From positions 1-6,757 of the forward strand of contig QQUM01000169.1 of NCBI GenBank assembly GCA_008501545.1: DNA of 6,757 nt. Direction: 5' to 3'. Made by a program: the position numbers and the translations under genes. The DNA comes from Calditrichota bacterium. Its GTDB lineage: Bacteria; Zhuqueibacterota; Zhuqueibacteria; Zhuqueibacterales; Geothermadaptataceae. Positions 1 to 6,458 of the stretch are shown here, in pieces. The first letter of the stretch is position 1, and each line of letters begins with the position of its first letter. The notes under the pieces were generated by a model that was not told the origin of the DNA, searched no databases, and saw nothing but the letters and a program-made list of their open reading frames with translations.

Positions 1-1115
1 ATGATACCCATACGCTCATCAAATAACAAATTCACACCGTTTTCTTCAAATGCCAGCGAACCGATAAACAGGCTCATCGTAAAGCCGACTCCGCACAGCA
101 CGGAGGTGCCGTAAAGGGACAACCAGTTCGTATTCGAAGGCAATTCTGCCAATTTGAGCTGAATGGCAAGCCAGGCAAGTCCCATAATACCGATCTGTTT
201 CCCCAGAAACAAGCCCATCGTTATACCGACCGGCACGCCGTGAAACAATTGTTCTGCGCCAACGCCTTGCAGATTGATGCCGGCATTCGCAAAGGCAAAA
301 AACGGCAGGATGACAAAAGCAACCAACGTGTGAAGGTCATGTTCCAATTCCTTGAGCGGAGATTTTTCGGCATCGGTTTTGGATTGAATGGGAATAAACA
401 TGGCGAGAACCACACCAGCCAGCGTTGCGTGCACGCCAGATTTCAACAGCGCCACCCACATGATGACGCCAACAGCAAAATAAGGGCTGCGTTCCTCAAG
501 GCCGTATCGGTTGAGCACATTGAGCACAACAACACAGATGCCGGCAACCAGGAGAGAGATCAATGAAATTTTTGTGGTATAAAAAAGCGCGATAATAAGA
601 ATGGCACCAATATCATCAAAGATGGCCAGCGAGGTTAAAAAAACTTTCAGGCTTACCGGAACGCGAGAGCCGAGTATCGCAAGAATGCCAAGCGCGAAGG
701 CAATATCCGTGGCTGCAGGAATTGCCCAGCCTTTGACCGCTACCGGATCATTATAGTTAAAGAAGATATAAATTGCAGCCGGAACCACCATCCCGCCGAC
801 AGCGCCAAAAGCCGGGAGCATCACTTTTCTCCTGTCCGATAGTTCACCTTGCAGGACTTCGCGTTTTAACTCAAGGCCAACCAGGAGAAAAAACAAAGCC
901 ATCAAACCATCATTGATCCAAAGCAGCAGCGGTTTTGCAATTTCGAGGGCACCGACACGAATGTGAACCGGCGTATCAAGAAAGAGCTGATACAAACTTG
1001 CGAGCGGAGAATTTGCTATAATCATCGCAAACACAGCAGCAACCATCAGCAGGATGCCGCCACTTGATTCCATTTTCAAAAATTTGCCGATTAGAGACGG
1101 ATGCGAATTGTTCAT
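1..1115 (-). CDS. nhaA: Na+/H+ antiporter NhaA (3' end cut by window edge)
   Basis: Inner-membrane antiporter that exchanges cytoplasmic Na+ for external H+, giving sodium and alkaline-pH tolerance. I translated 371 residues from the ATG at 1115-1113, and the frame is open to the window edge. E. coli NhaA has 388 residues, so only a short C-terminal piece is missing. The family signatures are all present: IND with Asp69, [10 protein letters not shown] near 77-86, the [13 protein letters not shown] segment with Asp137, the ion-binding pair FDDIGA with Asp167-Asp168 (E. coli Asp163/Asp164), [11 protein letters not shown] near 224-234, and Lys306 in FLGKQIG (E. coli Lys300). The protein is hydrophobic throughout, as expected for twelve helices. 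An AGAAGG ribosome binding site lies six bases before the ATG. The small gene at 1139-1351 ends 23 bases upstream, so the two are probably co-transcribed. Identification rests on motif-by-motif agreement with E. coli NhaA from memory and is very secure. Confidence 0.97.
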   Translation of the reverse strand, partial: MNNSHPSLIGKFLKMESSGGILLMVAAVFAMIIANSPLASLYQLFLDTPVHIRVGALEIAKPLLLWINDGLMALFFLLVGLELKREVLQGELSDRRKVMLPAFGAVGGMVVPAAIYIFFNYNDPVAVKGWAIPAATDIAFALGILAILGSRVPVSLKVFLTSLAIFDDIGAILIIALFYTTKISLISLLVAGICVVVLNVLNRYGLEERSPYFAVGVIMWVALLKSGVHATLAGVVLAMFIPIQSKTDAEKSPLKELEHDLHTLVAFVILPFFAFANAGINLQGVGAEQLFHGVPVGITMGLFLGKQIGIMGLAWLAIQLKLAELPSNTNWLSLYGTSVLCGVGFTMSLFIGSLAFEENGVNLLFDERMGI

Positions 1116-1138
1116 TTTATACCTTCTCATTTTCCTGT

Positions 1139-1351
1139 TTATTTAAGTGCACTTTCCTGTTCAACGATTTGAAAAAATCCCCTGTCAAGTCGCTTATCTT
1201 CAATGACATTTGAATGGATAGCCTTTAGACAGCGAAGCGCAATCATCGCCTCCGGACGGGCCACAGGAAATTGTTCACCGAGTCGCTTGAGATGTAAAAA
1301 CATCTCTACCAACCGTTTTCTTTCCGATTGGGTTAACACAACTAATGCCAT
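1139..1351 (-). CDS. small hypothetical protein (70 aa) directly upstream of nhaA
   Basis: I do not recognise this protein. It is short, charged and probably helical, with no signal peptide, membrane segment or metal-binding cysteine pattern. The ATG is the first possible start, because an in-frame TAA lies four codons further upstream. The ribosome binding site is weak (GTGAG about eight bases before the ATG). It ends 23 bases before nhaA in the same direction, so it is the leading gene of that transcript if it is real. Residues about 46-60 ([15 protein letters not shown]) loosely recall the S-x-x-x-E-G/N inhibitory helix of Fic-associated antitoxins, but the glycine/asparagine is replaced by aspartate and no Fic gene is in view, so I do not assign that role. 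The position before an ion antiporter could be regulatory or simply incidental. A spurious reading frame cannot be excluded. Confidence 0.55.
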   Translation of the reverse strand: MALVVLTQSERKRLVEMFLHLKRLGEQFPVARPEAMIALRCLKAIHSNVIEDKRLDRGFFQIVEQESALK

Positions 1352-1663
1352 GTAAAACTCACTTTACTGGTAAATTATTTTATTCCCAAGGTTATAATTT
1401 TCCAATGATTTTTTGATAAACAGGTCTGCTGCAAGTTCGATCTGCAGTTGTGTACCATATTCTTAAAGCTTTCAGGATTGCGGCAAAAAAAACGTAGAGA
1501 GACGATTAGAAATTCCAGAAAACGGAATCTACAAAAATGGAGTGGGATATTGAATGTTTTTTTTCATGATAGCCAAATGTGTTCAAAACACAAATCCAAC
1601 ACTCAATTTTCAATTCTTAAATACCAAGACATTGAATATTGAGTGTTGAGTGTTGGTTATTGA
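1352..1663. other. gene-poor intergenic stretch, about 310 bases
   Basis: AT-rich spacer between the propeller gene (3' end at 1664) and the small gene that leads nhaA (start at 1351). It should hold the end of the first transcript and the promoter of the second, both read leftward. I see a long imperfect inverted repeat at 1596-1656, a small perfect hairpin at 1578-1592 (TGTGTT, loop CAA, AACACA), and a 12-base inverted repeat TTTACTGGTAAA at 1363-1374 just before the small gene, which could be an operator or chance. No clear -35/-10 pair could be picked for the leftward promoter, which may follow a non-E. coli consensus in this lineage. The open frame on the plus strand here looks non-coding. 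Confidence 0.6.
1596..1656. repeat. imperfect inverted repeat with CACTCAA tandem units
   Basis: The left arm reads CCAACACTCAATTTTCAA (1596-1613). The right arm, read on the minus strand from 1656 to 1632, starts CCAACACTCAACACTCAA and continues TATTCAA. The arms are therefore near-perfect inverted copies, except that the right arm has one extra seven-base unit (CACTCAA). The element starts eight bases past the stop of the propeller gene. It could fold in the mRNA and protect or end the transcript, but no T-tract follows it in the direction of transcription, so a classical intrinsic terminator is not supported. The simple AACACTCAA-type wording resembles dispersed short repeats of some FCB genomes; that resemblance is an inference from memory. 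Confidence 0.6.
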
Positions 1664-2941
1664 TTATTTGATCAACATCACTTTGCGGACTTCTTGCTGC
1701 GAAGCTGTAATCAGTTTAATATAATAATTGCCGCTCGGCAGGTTGTTTGGTTGCCATTGCAGCGTTTGTTGACCCGGGAGTAAATGGGAAAGATTAAACT
1801 GATGAATTTTCGCACCGGTTATGTTATAAATGGACAAGTCCAACGGTCGCTCATCACTCGAAAATTGGATATTCAATGCAGGATTGAACGGATTGGGATA
1901 CGCAGCCAAATAAATCGAGGCAGGAACGGTACTCGTCACATCCTGTACTGTGGCCGGAATGCGAACATCATGCATGTAATTGATCACGTTGTTGGCAATT
2001 TCAATCCACACATAATCATTGCCCTGCTTTTGTGAAATCGACTCAAACACACTTTTCGCTGTCACACTGGCATAATCATTCGATTTCAAATCAAAGGATG
2101 TAATGTCCGAATCGGTGTTATCGTTTTTGTAATCATCCCACACGATAATACTCTGGTCGATAAACGGGTTTCCCTGGTAGCCGGATTCCGTGCTAATTTC
2201 TCTGACTTCTTTGTTTACAATATCGTAGAGAAAAATATCGACGTTATTTTCGTCGGCGCCTGTGTTGCGGTAATCCTCCCACACAAGAAAATCACCATAC
2301 AAAATAGGTTTATCCTGATGGAAATTTACCGGATCCACAAAAGTTGTTTGGCGGGTTTCGCTATTGAATAAAACGATATTGCCGTATTTGTTGTTATGGT
2401 ATTCCACCCAGGCAATATACTTCCCACCGGCCACTGCATTGGCCTGGTAATAAGTGTCATTGGTAATTCGGGATTCCACACCGGTTTCCAGATTGTAGCT
2501 ATACACTTCACTGTTGGTGGAGGTGGGCCCCAAATTGCGGTAATCGATCCACACGATCTTATCATCAGCACACCAGATAAATTCTTTGTAGGCCCCATCG
2601 AAGACGATTCGTTTTGATTCCTTTGTTTCAAGATTATAATAATCGATATAAAATTTGTTGGTGTAATTATAGTTCACATAAACAATCTCATCGCCATTGA
2701 AGGCTGAGATCAAAAAATAGGGTTTGGTTGTTCCATAAAGCGGCACAAGCGTTTTGGATGCAGATGAAAGATCATAAAGAAACAGTTCCGCCTGTGAATT
2801 TTGGTTATAATCGAACGAAACAATCTTGCCATTTTTGAATTGATACGGATTCACGGTCGTCACAGAAAAAAGGGATTCGGAAGCGAAACCGACAGAGGCG
2901 GTCAGCCAGAGTGCGAGTAGTCCTGAGATGCATTTTTTCAT
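1664..2941 (-). CDS. secreted beta-propeller protein with T9SS type A C-terminal sorting domain
   Basis: This 425-residue exported protein is probably on or released from the cell surface. Residues 1-22 form a signal peptide (MKKC, a hydrophobic stretch, cleavage near FASES). Residues about 36-325 hold six or seven TolB/WD-like blades. Their repeated wording is an ...IVWxDYRN... strand, a short Asp/Asn-rich loop, then a ...xxxYDLxxxxxxxIT-like strand; clear copies lie near 128-160, 174-201, 217-250 and 264-294. Residues about 345-425 match the T9SS type A sorting domain: YPNPFNP at 348-354, LDLSIYNITGAKI at 367-379, LPSGNYYIKL at 401-410 and a basic end (KVMLIK). In T9SS hosts this tail directs export across the outer membrane and is removed. 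An AGGA ribosome binding site lies eight bases before the ATG. The gene follows the hydrolase gene after 82 bases, so it may be the last gene of that operon or have its own promoter. Ligand and partners are unknown; no catalytic motif was seen. Confidence 0.9.
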   Translation of the reverse strand: MKKCISGLLALWLTASVGFASESLFSVTTVNPYQFKNGKIVSFDYNQNSQAELFLYDLSSASKTLVPLYGTTKPYFLISAFNGDEIVYVNYNYTNKFYIDYYNLETKESKRIVFDGAYKEFIWCADDKIVWIDYRNLGPTSTNSEVYSYNLETGVESRITNDTYYQANAVAGGKYIAWVEYHNNKYGNIVLFNSETRQTTFVDPVNFHQDKPILYGDFLVWEDYRNTGADENNVDIFLYDIVNKEVREISTESGYQGNPFIDQSIIVWDDYKNDNTDSDITSFDLKSNDYASVTAKSVFESISQKQGNDYVWIEIANNVINYMHDVRIPATVQDVTSTVPASIYLAAYPNPFNPALNIQFSSDERPLDLSIYNITGAKIHQFNLSHLLPGQQTLQWQPNNLPSGNYYIKLITASQQEVRKVMLIK

Positions 2942-2979
2942 GTTACATATCCTATTAGTTCAGTTGGTTGTGTCAACTC

Positions 2980-3006
2980 TGCCAGGCACTTCGGAAGTGC
3001 CTGGCA
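2980..3006. repeat. perfect 27-base palindrome (REP-like)
   Basis: The arms TGCCAGGCACTTC (2980-2992) and GAAGTGCCTGGCA (2994-3006) are exact inverse complements around a single central base. As RNA this gives a very stable GC-rich hairpin with a tiny loop. It sits 17 bases after the stop of the hydrolase gene and 38 bases before the start of the propeller gene. No T-tract follows on the minus strand, so it is not a textbook terminator. It could still mark the 3' end of the polysaccharide message or attenuate read-through into the propeller gene. A dispersed palindromic repeat is the most likely nature. Confidence 0.7.
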
Positions 3007-3023
3007 CCTGCATTTATTAAACA

Positions 3024-4079
3024 CTACCGGTTCAGCTGGTCCATGCTGACTTGAGATTTTATGGCGCCGTAGACTGCATCAGCAGCGGTCATGCTCCAGT
3101 CCACATCAAGTCCTGTTGCGGTTTTACCGATGGGATTGTCAAAAATCACCACGAGTTTAATTTGTGGAAAGACGTCGGTTGTGAGCAAGTGGAACATATC
3201 ACGATACCAATTGTTTTTGTTGCCACCAAATTCAGAACAGCCGACCTCAGCAATCATCATCGGTTTGTCATATTTTTTATAATTATTGTACATAGATGAA
3301 GTCAGTATCGAAAAATCAAACCAACTTCCATCTTCCGACAGTGCGCCATAGTTAAAAATATCAAAGCCGATCCAATCGACATAGTCATTGCCAGGATAAA
3401 AAGTGGAATCGGCTGCGGTGTATGGCGACCAGACAAAAAGTGTGTTCTTCGCACCTTCCGTCTGGAAAATCTCATAAACATGCCGCCACATGGCAATATA
3501 CATCTCCGGCGTATTGCCATAATGGCTGCTCCACGAGTACCATGGATTGCTCATCTCATGCCCGAGACGCAAAAACATCGGTTTGCCATACTGTACAATT
3601 TGCCGCGCCCACGAGTGAATGTAGTCATCAAATTCACCGGCGGCAATCAATGCCAGACTGGAGTCGGCCATATTGTTTTTGTATTTTTCGAATGCCACCA
3701 CCCACGGTTCCCAGGTTATCATGGGAATGTAATCGCCTTTGGCGATATTCCTTACAACGTCCAGGTTGAACTGATGCTCATCACCGTCGCCCCACGCCTG
3801 ATAGTATGAAATGACTTTGAGCTTTGTATCGAGACTATCCTCGACGGCTACGACGGTATCGTAATGATAAGGCAACTCCGGGCGGTATATACCCAGGGAT
3901 AATTTTCGTTCGGGATCGATCGCCTTGCTGCCATCCACAACTAAATTTTTGGTGATGTAGTTGTTAAACAGCCATCGGGCGCCCGGATCGATATAGCGTA
4001 AAATAAGGATGTAAATGGCGGCGACAATCACAAGGTAAAGCGCTACTTTTATGGTTATTTTCAGTGCGTGCATGCTCAT
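3024..4079 (-). CDS. membrane-anchored GH26-like glycoside hydrolase
   Basis: 351-residue retaining endo-beta-glycanase of the GH26 (beta-mannanase-like) type, a (beta/alpha)8 barrel. Residues 9-28 form one membrane helix with lysines on its N-terminal side, placing the catalytic domain in the periplasm. Family signatures appear in order: IPMITWEPW (118-126), RLGHEMSNPWYSW (171-183) with acid/base candidate Glu175, FVWSPY (215-220), YPGNDYVDWIGFDIFNYG (228-245), and MIAEVG (275-280) with nucleophile candidate Glu278. The start is set at 4079, where ATG overlaps the synthase stop as ATGA, which suggests translational coupling. The same frame is open upstream to 4391, but that part only reads the synthase gene out of frame. 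The job is probably to trim, release or edit the polysaccharide made by the neighbouring synthase, as GH8 BcsZ does for cellulose. Substrate is unproven: mannan, mixed-linkage glucan or another beta-glycan are all possible. Confidence 0.88.
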   Translation of the reverse strand: MSMHALKITIKVALYLVIVAAIYILILRYIDPGARWLFNNYITKNLVVDGSKAIDPERKLSLGIYRPELPYHYDTVVAVEDSLDTKLKVISYYQAWGDGDEHQFNLDVVRNIAKGDYIPMITWEPWVVAFEKYKNNMADSSLALIAAGEFDDYIHSWARQIVQYGKPMFLRLGHEMSNPWYSWSSHYGNTPEMYIAMWRHVYEIFQTEGAKNTLFVWSPYTAADSTFYPGNDYVDWIGFDIFNYGALSEDGSWFDFSILTSSMYNNYKKYDKPMMIAEVGCSEFGGNKNNWYRDMFHLLTTDVFPQIKLVVIFDNPIGKTATGLDVDWSMTAADAVYGAIKSQVSMDQLNR

Positions 4080-5626
4080 TCTTCTTTTTTTATAAACAGA
4101 TTTTTTGTGCTGATCCAAATCGTTGGTGTTAGCAGCACGATGTTTGTGGCAGCGAAAAATATCATCAAATTGGTGCCTGTATCCATACGAGGATAGGTTA
4201 GCAGTGTAAACACAATTGCACTGATCGATAACGCCAGGATGATAATATGGGGATACGCCAGATTCAGGTAAACACCTTGCTGTGCGGTTTTGGGTGTCGG
4301 CAAATAGGCGACTTTCTTGCCGGAGAGGCCATAAACAAAGCCAATCAGATAAATAAACCACGTCCCTTTTTCCAGTAGCATCGATTTCCACGGAAAGCGT
4401 TGCTCATCCGTATGGGAGTACCACCGCTGTATGAATTGGTTAATGCCGACAGAAATCCCTAAATAGGGCAGGTAGTGAATCAGAAAATCGGAAAGCGCCA
4501 TTTCCACAGCGAATATTTTGAAAAACAGAAAGATGATTGGCAGAATGAGTGTGAAAAACACTGCAAGTCCATTCAGATAAAAAGTGCCGGCAAAGAAGTA
4601 ATGCAATTTAGATACGAGGTTAAATTTTCCAAAGAGTTTAGGATATTCCCGAAACAACAGATAGAACATGCCTGTGGCCCATTTCAATTGCTGTTTGAAA
4701 AATGAACTGATATCCGCCGGTGCCAGGCCGATGGAACCGCGATAGGGCACGTAAACGCTCTTCCAGCCTTCAGCATGAATGCGCATGGAGGTGAGCGCAT
4801 CCTCGGCGAGATGAATGGCGTGGCCACCGATAGAATCAAGCGCTTTGCGTCGAAACGTGCAATTGGCGCCGATGGCCGTGGGAATGCCGAGACCGTTCAA
4901 GCCCATCAATGTTGGACCGTAAAAGCCAAAGGTTTGCTCAGCCGCGGCATCGGCGACAAAACTTTCGTCGGTGTTGTAGTATGCCTGGACGACCTGCACG
5001 AAGCCAACTTTTTCATCATTAAATGCGGGCAGTGTGTACTCAAAAAAATCTTTCTTGGGAATATGATCCGGATCGATAACCAACACAATTTCCGCTTTGG
5101 AAAAATTATCGAGGCAATAATTTATTTTCCCAGCCTTGGCACCGCTAACACCTTCGCAATTGACATGATTAATATTCAAGCGCTTGCACAATGCCTGCAG
5201 TTGTGGATCGTTGCCGCCGTCCAACAGGAAGGTATTGTGTGGATATTCCATTGCTGCGATTGCTGCCAGAGATTGTTCAAACATTTCAAACGGCTCTCCC
5301 GGCATGGCTGTCGTCAGCACATCTACGGTAAAATCCTGCTTGCGCTTTTGCTTCTCCGGTGTTTTCACAAATGAATAGATATACCAGTTTATCAAATTGC
5401 GAAAGATCTCCCAAAAGATGGCAAAACTCAGGATGATGAAGAAAATCGTCTGCTTGCGATGGTCACCCCAAAACCACCAGTGGGTAAAATAAATAATCGA
5501 TTCGAGTCCCAGTGTTAAAAAGGCGATGAGTACAAATTTTTCCAGCCGGGAGATTGATTCCGTGTAGAGTTCACGTGCCTGCTTCATTCTGCTTAATTTA
5601 CCCACAATAGTTTTTCCAGTTTCCAT
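4076..5626 (-). CDS. processive family 2 glycosyltransferase, cellulose-synthase-like (no PilZ)
   Basis: Inner-membrane polysaccharide synthase, 516 residues, that would extend a beta-linked glycan from nucleotide sugars and move it through its own membrane channel. Two N-terminal helices (about 30-50 and 60-86) precede the GT2 domain; four or so helices follow residue 340. Catalytic motifs are all visible: VDVLTTAMPGEP (Asp102), LLDGGND (Asp136), KAGKIN (164-169), DPDHIP (Asp185, Asp187), GANCTFRRKAL (253-263), AEDALTSMRIH (Asp276) and QQLKW (312-316) in place of QxxRW. BcsA is much longer and carries a C-terminal PilZ domain; here the chain ends soon after the last helix, so direct c-di-GMP control is not expected from this subunit. 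The start is uncertain: the ATG at 5626 overlaps the TPR gene by 34 bases, while Met14 (5587) begins five bases after that gene's stop; neither has a strong ribosome binding site. The product polymer cannot be told from the sequence. Confidence 0.92.
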   Translation of the reverse strand: METGKTIVGKLSRMKQARELYTESISRLEKFVLIAFLTLGLESIIYFTHWWFWGDHRKQTIFFIILSFAIFWEIFRNLINWYIYSFVKTPEKQKRKQDFTVDVLTTAMPGEPFEMFEQSLAAIAAMEYPHNTFLLDGGNDPQLQALCKRLNINHVNCEGVSGAKAGKINYCLDNFSKAEIVLVIDPDHIPKKDFFEYTLPAFNDEKVGFVQVVQAYYNTDESFVADAAAEQTFGFYGPTLMGLNGLGIPTAIGANCTFRRKALDSIGGHAIHLAEDALTSMRIHAEGWKSVYVPYRGSIGLAPADISSFFKQQLKWATGMFYLLFREYPKLFGKFNLVSKLHYFFAGTFYLNGLAVFFTLILPIIFLFFKIFAVEMALSDFLIHYLPYLGISVGINQFIQRWYSHTDEQRFPWKSMLLEKGTWFIYLIGFVYGLSGKKVAYLPTPKTAQQGVYLNLAYPHIIILALSISAIVFTLLTYPRMDTGTNLMIFFAATNIVLLTPTIWISTKNLFIKKEE

Positions 5627-6408
5627 TTCGCTTCAACATTCTCTTTATCAACCAGCAGGATATCCTTGTACAAATTTTTTGCGTCTTTGTATTTGCCGAG
5701 CCATTCAAAAATTTGTGCTTTTACAAAACGTGCCGCTGTGTTCTTCGGATGTTCTTCCACCACAGCATCGAGAATTTCGATCGACGTATCAAAATCTTTT
5801 TTCCACGCTATCACTTCCGCCTTTTTCACCAGGCAGCGTACTCGCAGCGGCTCGCTGACAATTTCTGTGTCAATTATCTTATCAAACAAAGCAATCGATG
5901 CATCGAATTTTTTCATCCACGACAGGAGAATCGCCTTGCGTTCCATCGTGCCATAGGGCAGTTCTTCTGCCGGGATGACCTTTTCATATATTTTCAGCGC
6001 ATCCTTCAATTCACCGAGCAATTCGTGCTGGTTTGCACGAACTTTTAAATAGTCCAGATCCGATTTATCCTGCACCTGTTTCAGTAGCGAGGACGCATCT
6101 TTAAAATTTTTTTTCCACAACAACGCCTGCGAAAAAGCGATAATTGTCGCATCATCCTGTATGCCGTTACGGTAGGTTTTTTCCAGATAATAAATAGCTG
6201 AATCGGGATTGTACAAACCGTAATAAATCTGACCTTTATATTTGTCAGCAATGGATGGCTCGAACGTCGATTTATCCATGAGTGTAAGCGCTTCACTGAA
6301 TTCACCTTTTTTAATCAGGCTGCTGATGTAATCATTCTCCGACCAAGCTAAAAGGATCGCTGGCAGGGCACAAAAAGTTATCATTAAAATGAGCAATTTA
6401 TTTTTCAT
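5593..6408 (-). CDS. exported TPR-repeat protein, probable periplasmic scaffold of the polysaccharide machine
   Basis: The protein has 271 residues. Residues 1-21 form a signal peptide (MKNK, a long hydrophobic core, cleavage near LLAWS). The remainder is a series of about six helix-turn-helix TPR units, near 53-85, 88-112, 120-146, 153-184, 189-222 and 223-256. The later ones share a W-K-K/G-K-F/Y core (ALLWKKNFKDA, LLSWMKKFDASIALFDK, IAWKKDFDTSIEILD, FEWLGKYKDAKNLYKDIL). This wording resembles the N-terminal TPR part of BcsC, PgaA or YaiO-type exporters, but no outer-membrane barrel follows, so it would work as a separate scaffold like AlgK. A strong AAGGA ribosome binding site lies eight bases before the ATG. 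The next gene overlaps or abuts its stop, which supports a shared message with the synthase. The role as export scaffold is inferred from this context. Confidence 0.85.
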   Translation of the reverse strand: MKNKLLILMITFCALPAILLAWSENDYISSLIKKGEFSEALTLMDKSTFEPSIADKYKGQIYYGLYNPDSAIYYLEKTYRNGIQDDATIIAFSQALLWKKNFKDASSLLKQVQDKSDLDYLKVRANQHELLGELKDALKIYEKVIPAEELPYGTMERKAILLSWMKKFDASIALFDKIIDTEIVSEPLRVRCLVKKAEVIAWKKDFDTSIEILDAVVEEHPKNTAARFVKAQIFEWLGKYKDAKNLYKDILLVDKENVEAKWKLEKLLWVN

Positions 6409-6440
6409 TTTCGTTTTCCTTTGTCTTTTCAGGTCGTATC

Positions 6441-6455
6441 AACCCTGACAGGGTT
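6441..6455. repeat. 15-base perfect palindrome AACCCTGACAGGGTT
   Basis: Seven-base arms AACCCTG and CAGGGTT flank one central base, in the 50-base gap between the epimerase stop (6459) and the TPR gene start (6408). On the plus strand the hairpin is followed by TTTATTAT, which looks terminator-like, but no plus-strand gene leads into it. On the minus strand, where the genes lie, no T-run follows. It is best read as a short REP-like palindrome that could shape mRNA stability between the two genes. Confidence 0.6.
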
Positions 6456-6458
6456 TTA

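Noticed and set aside
240..566. 108-residue open frame on the plus strand
   Set aside because: It is antisense to nhaA, which is continuous and highly recognisable here.
1578..1592. Hairpin TGTGTT-CAA-AACACA as a terminator
   Set aside because: The stem is only six AT-rich pairs and no T-tract follows on either strand.
1448..1642. 64-residue open frame on the plus strand in the intergenic stretch
   Set aside because: It runs through the inverted repeat, has low-complexity Lys/Arg/Asn/Ser-rich content and no convincing ribosome binding site.
1596..1656. Possible CRISPR-like or tandem repeat array
   Set aside because: There are only two inverted arms with a few seven-base units, no regularly spaced direct repeats with unique spacers, and no cas genes.
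2949..2976. Perfect TTGACA on the minus strand (2976-2971) with TAGGAT 16 bases on, as promoter of the propeller gene
   Set aside because: The -10-like box overlaps the AGGA ribosome binding site and would start the transcript at the start codon itself; the match may be chance.
4080..4391. Upstream extension of the hydrolase reading frame (about 104 extra residues)
   Set aside because: It lies fully inside the synthase gene in another frame, its composition is unlike a protein domain, and the ATGA start at 4079 is followed at once by a sensible membrane anchor.
4775..5374. 199-residue open frame on the plus strand
   Set aside because: It is antisense to the catalytic core of the synthase, whose motifs are all intact; the frame has no recognisable domain.
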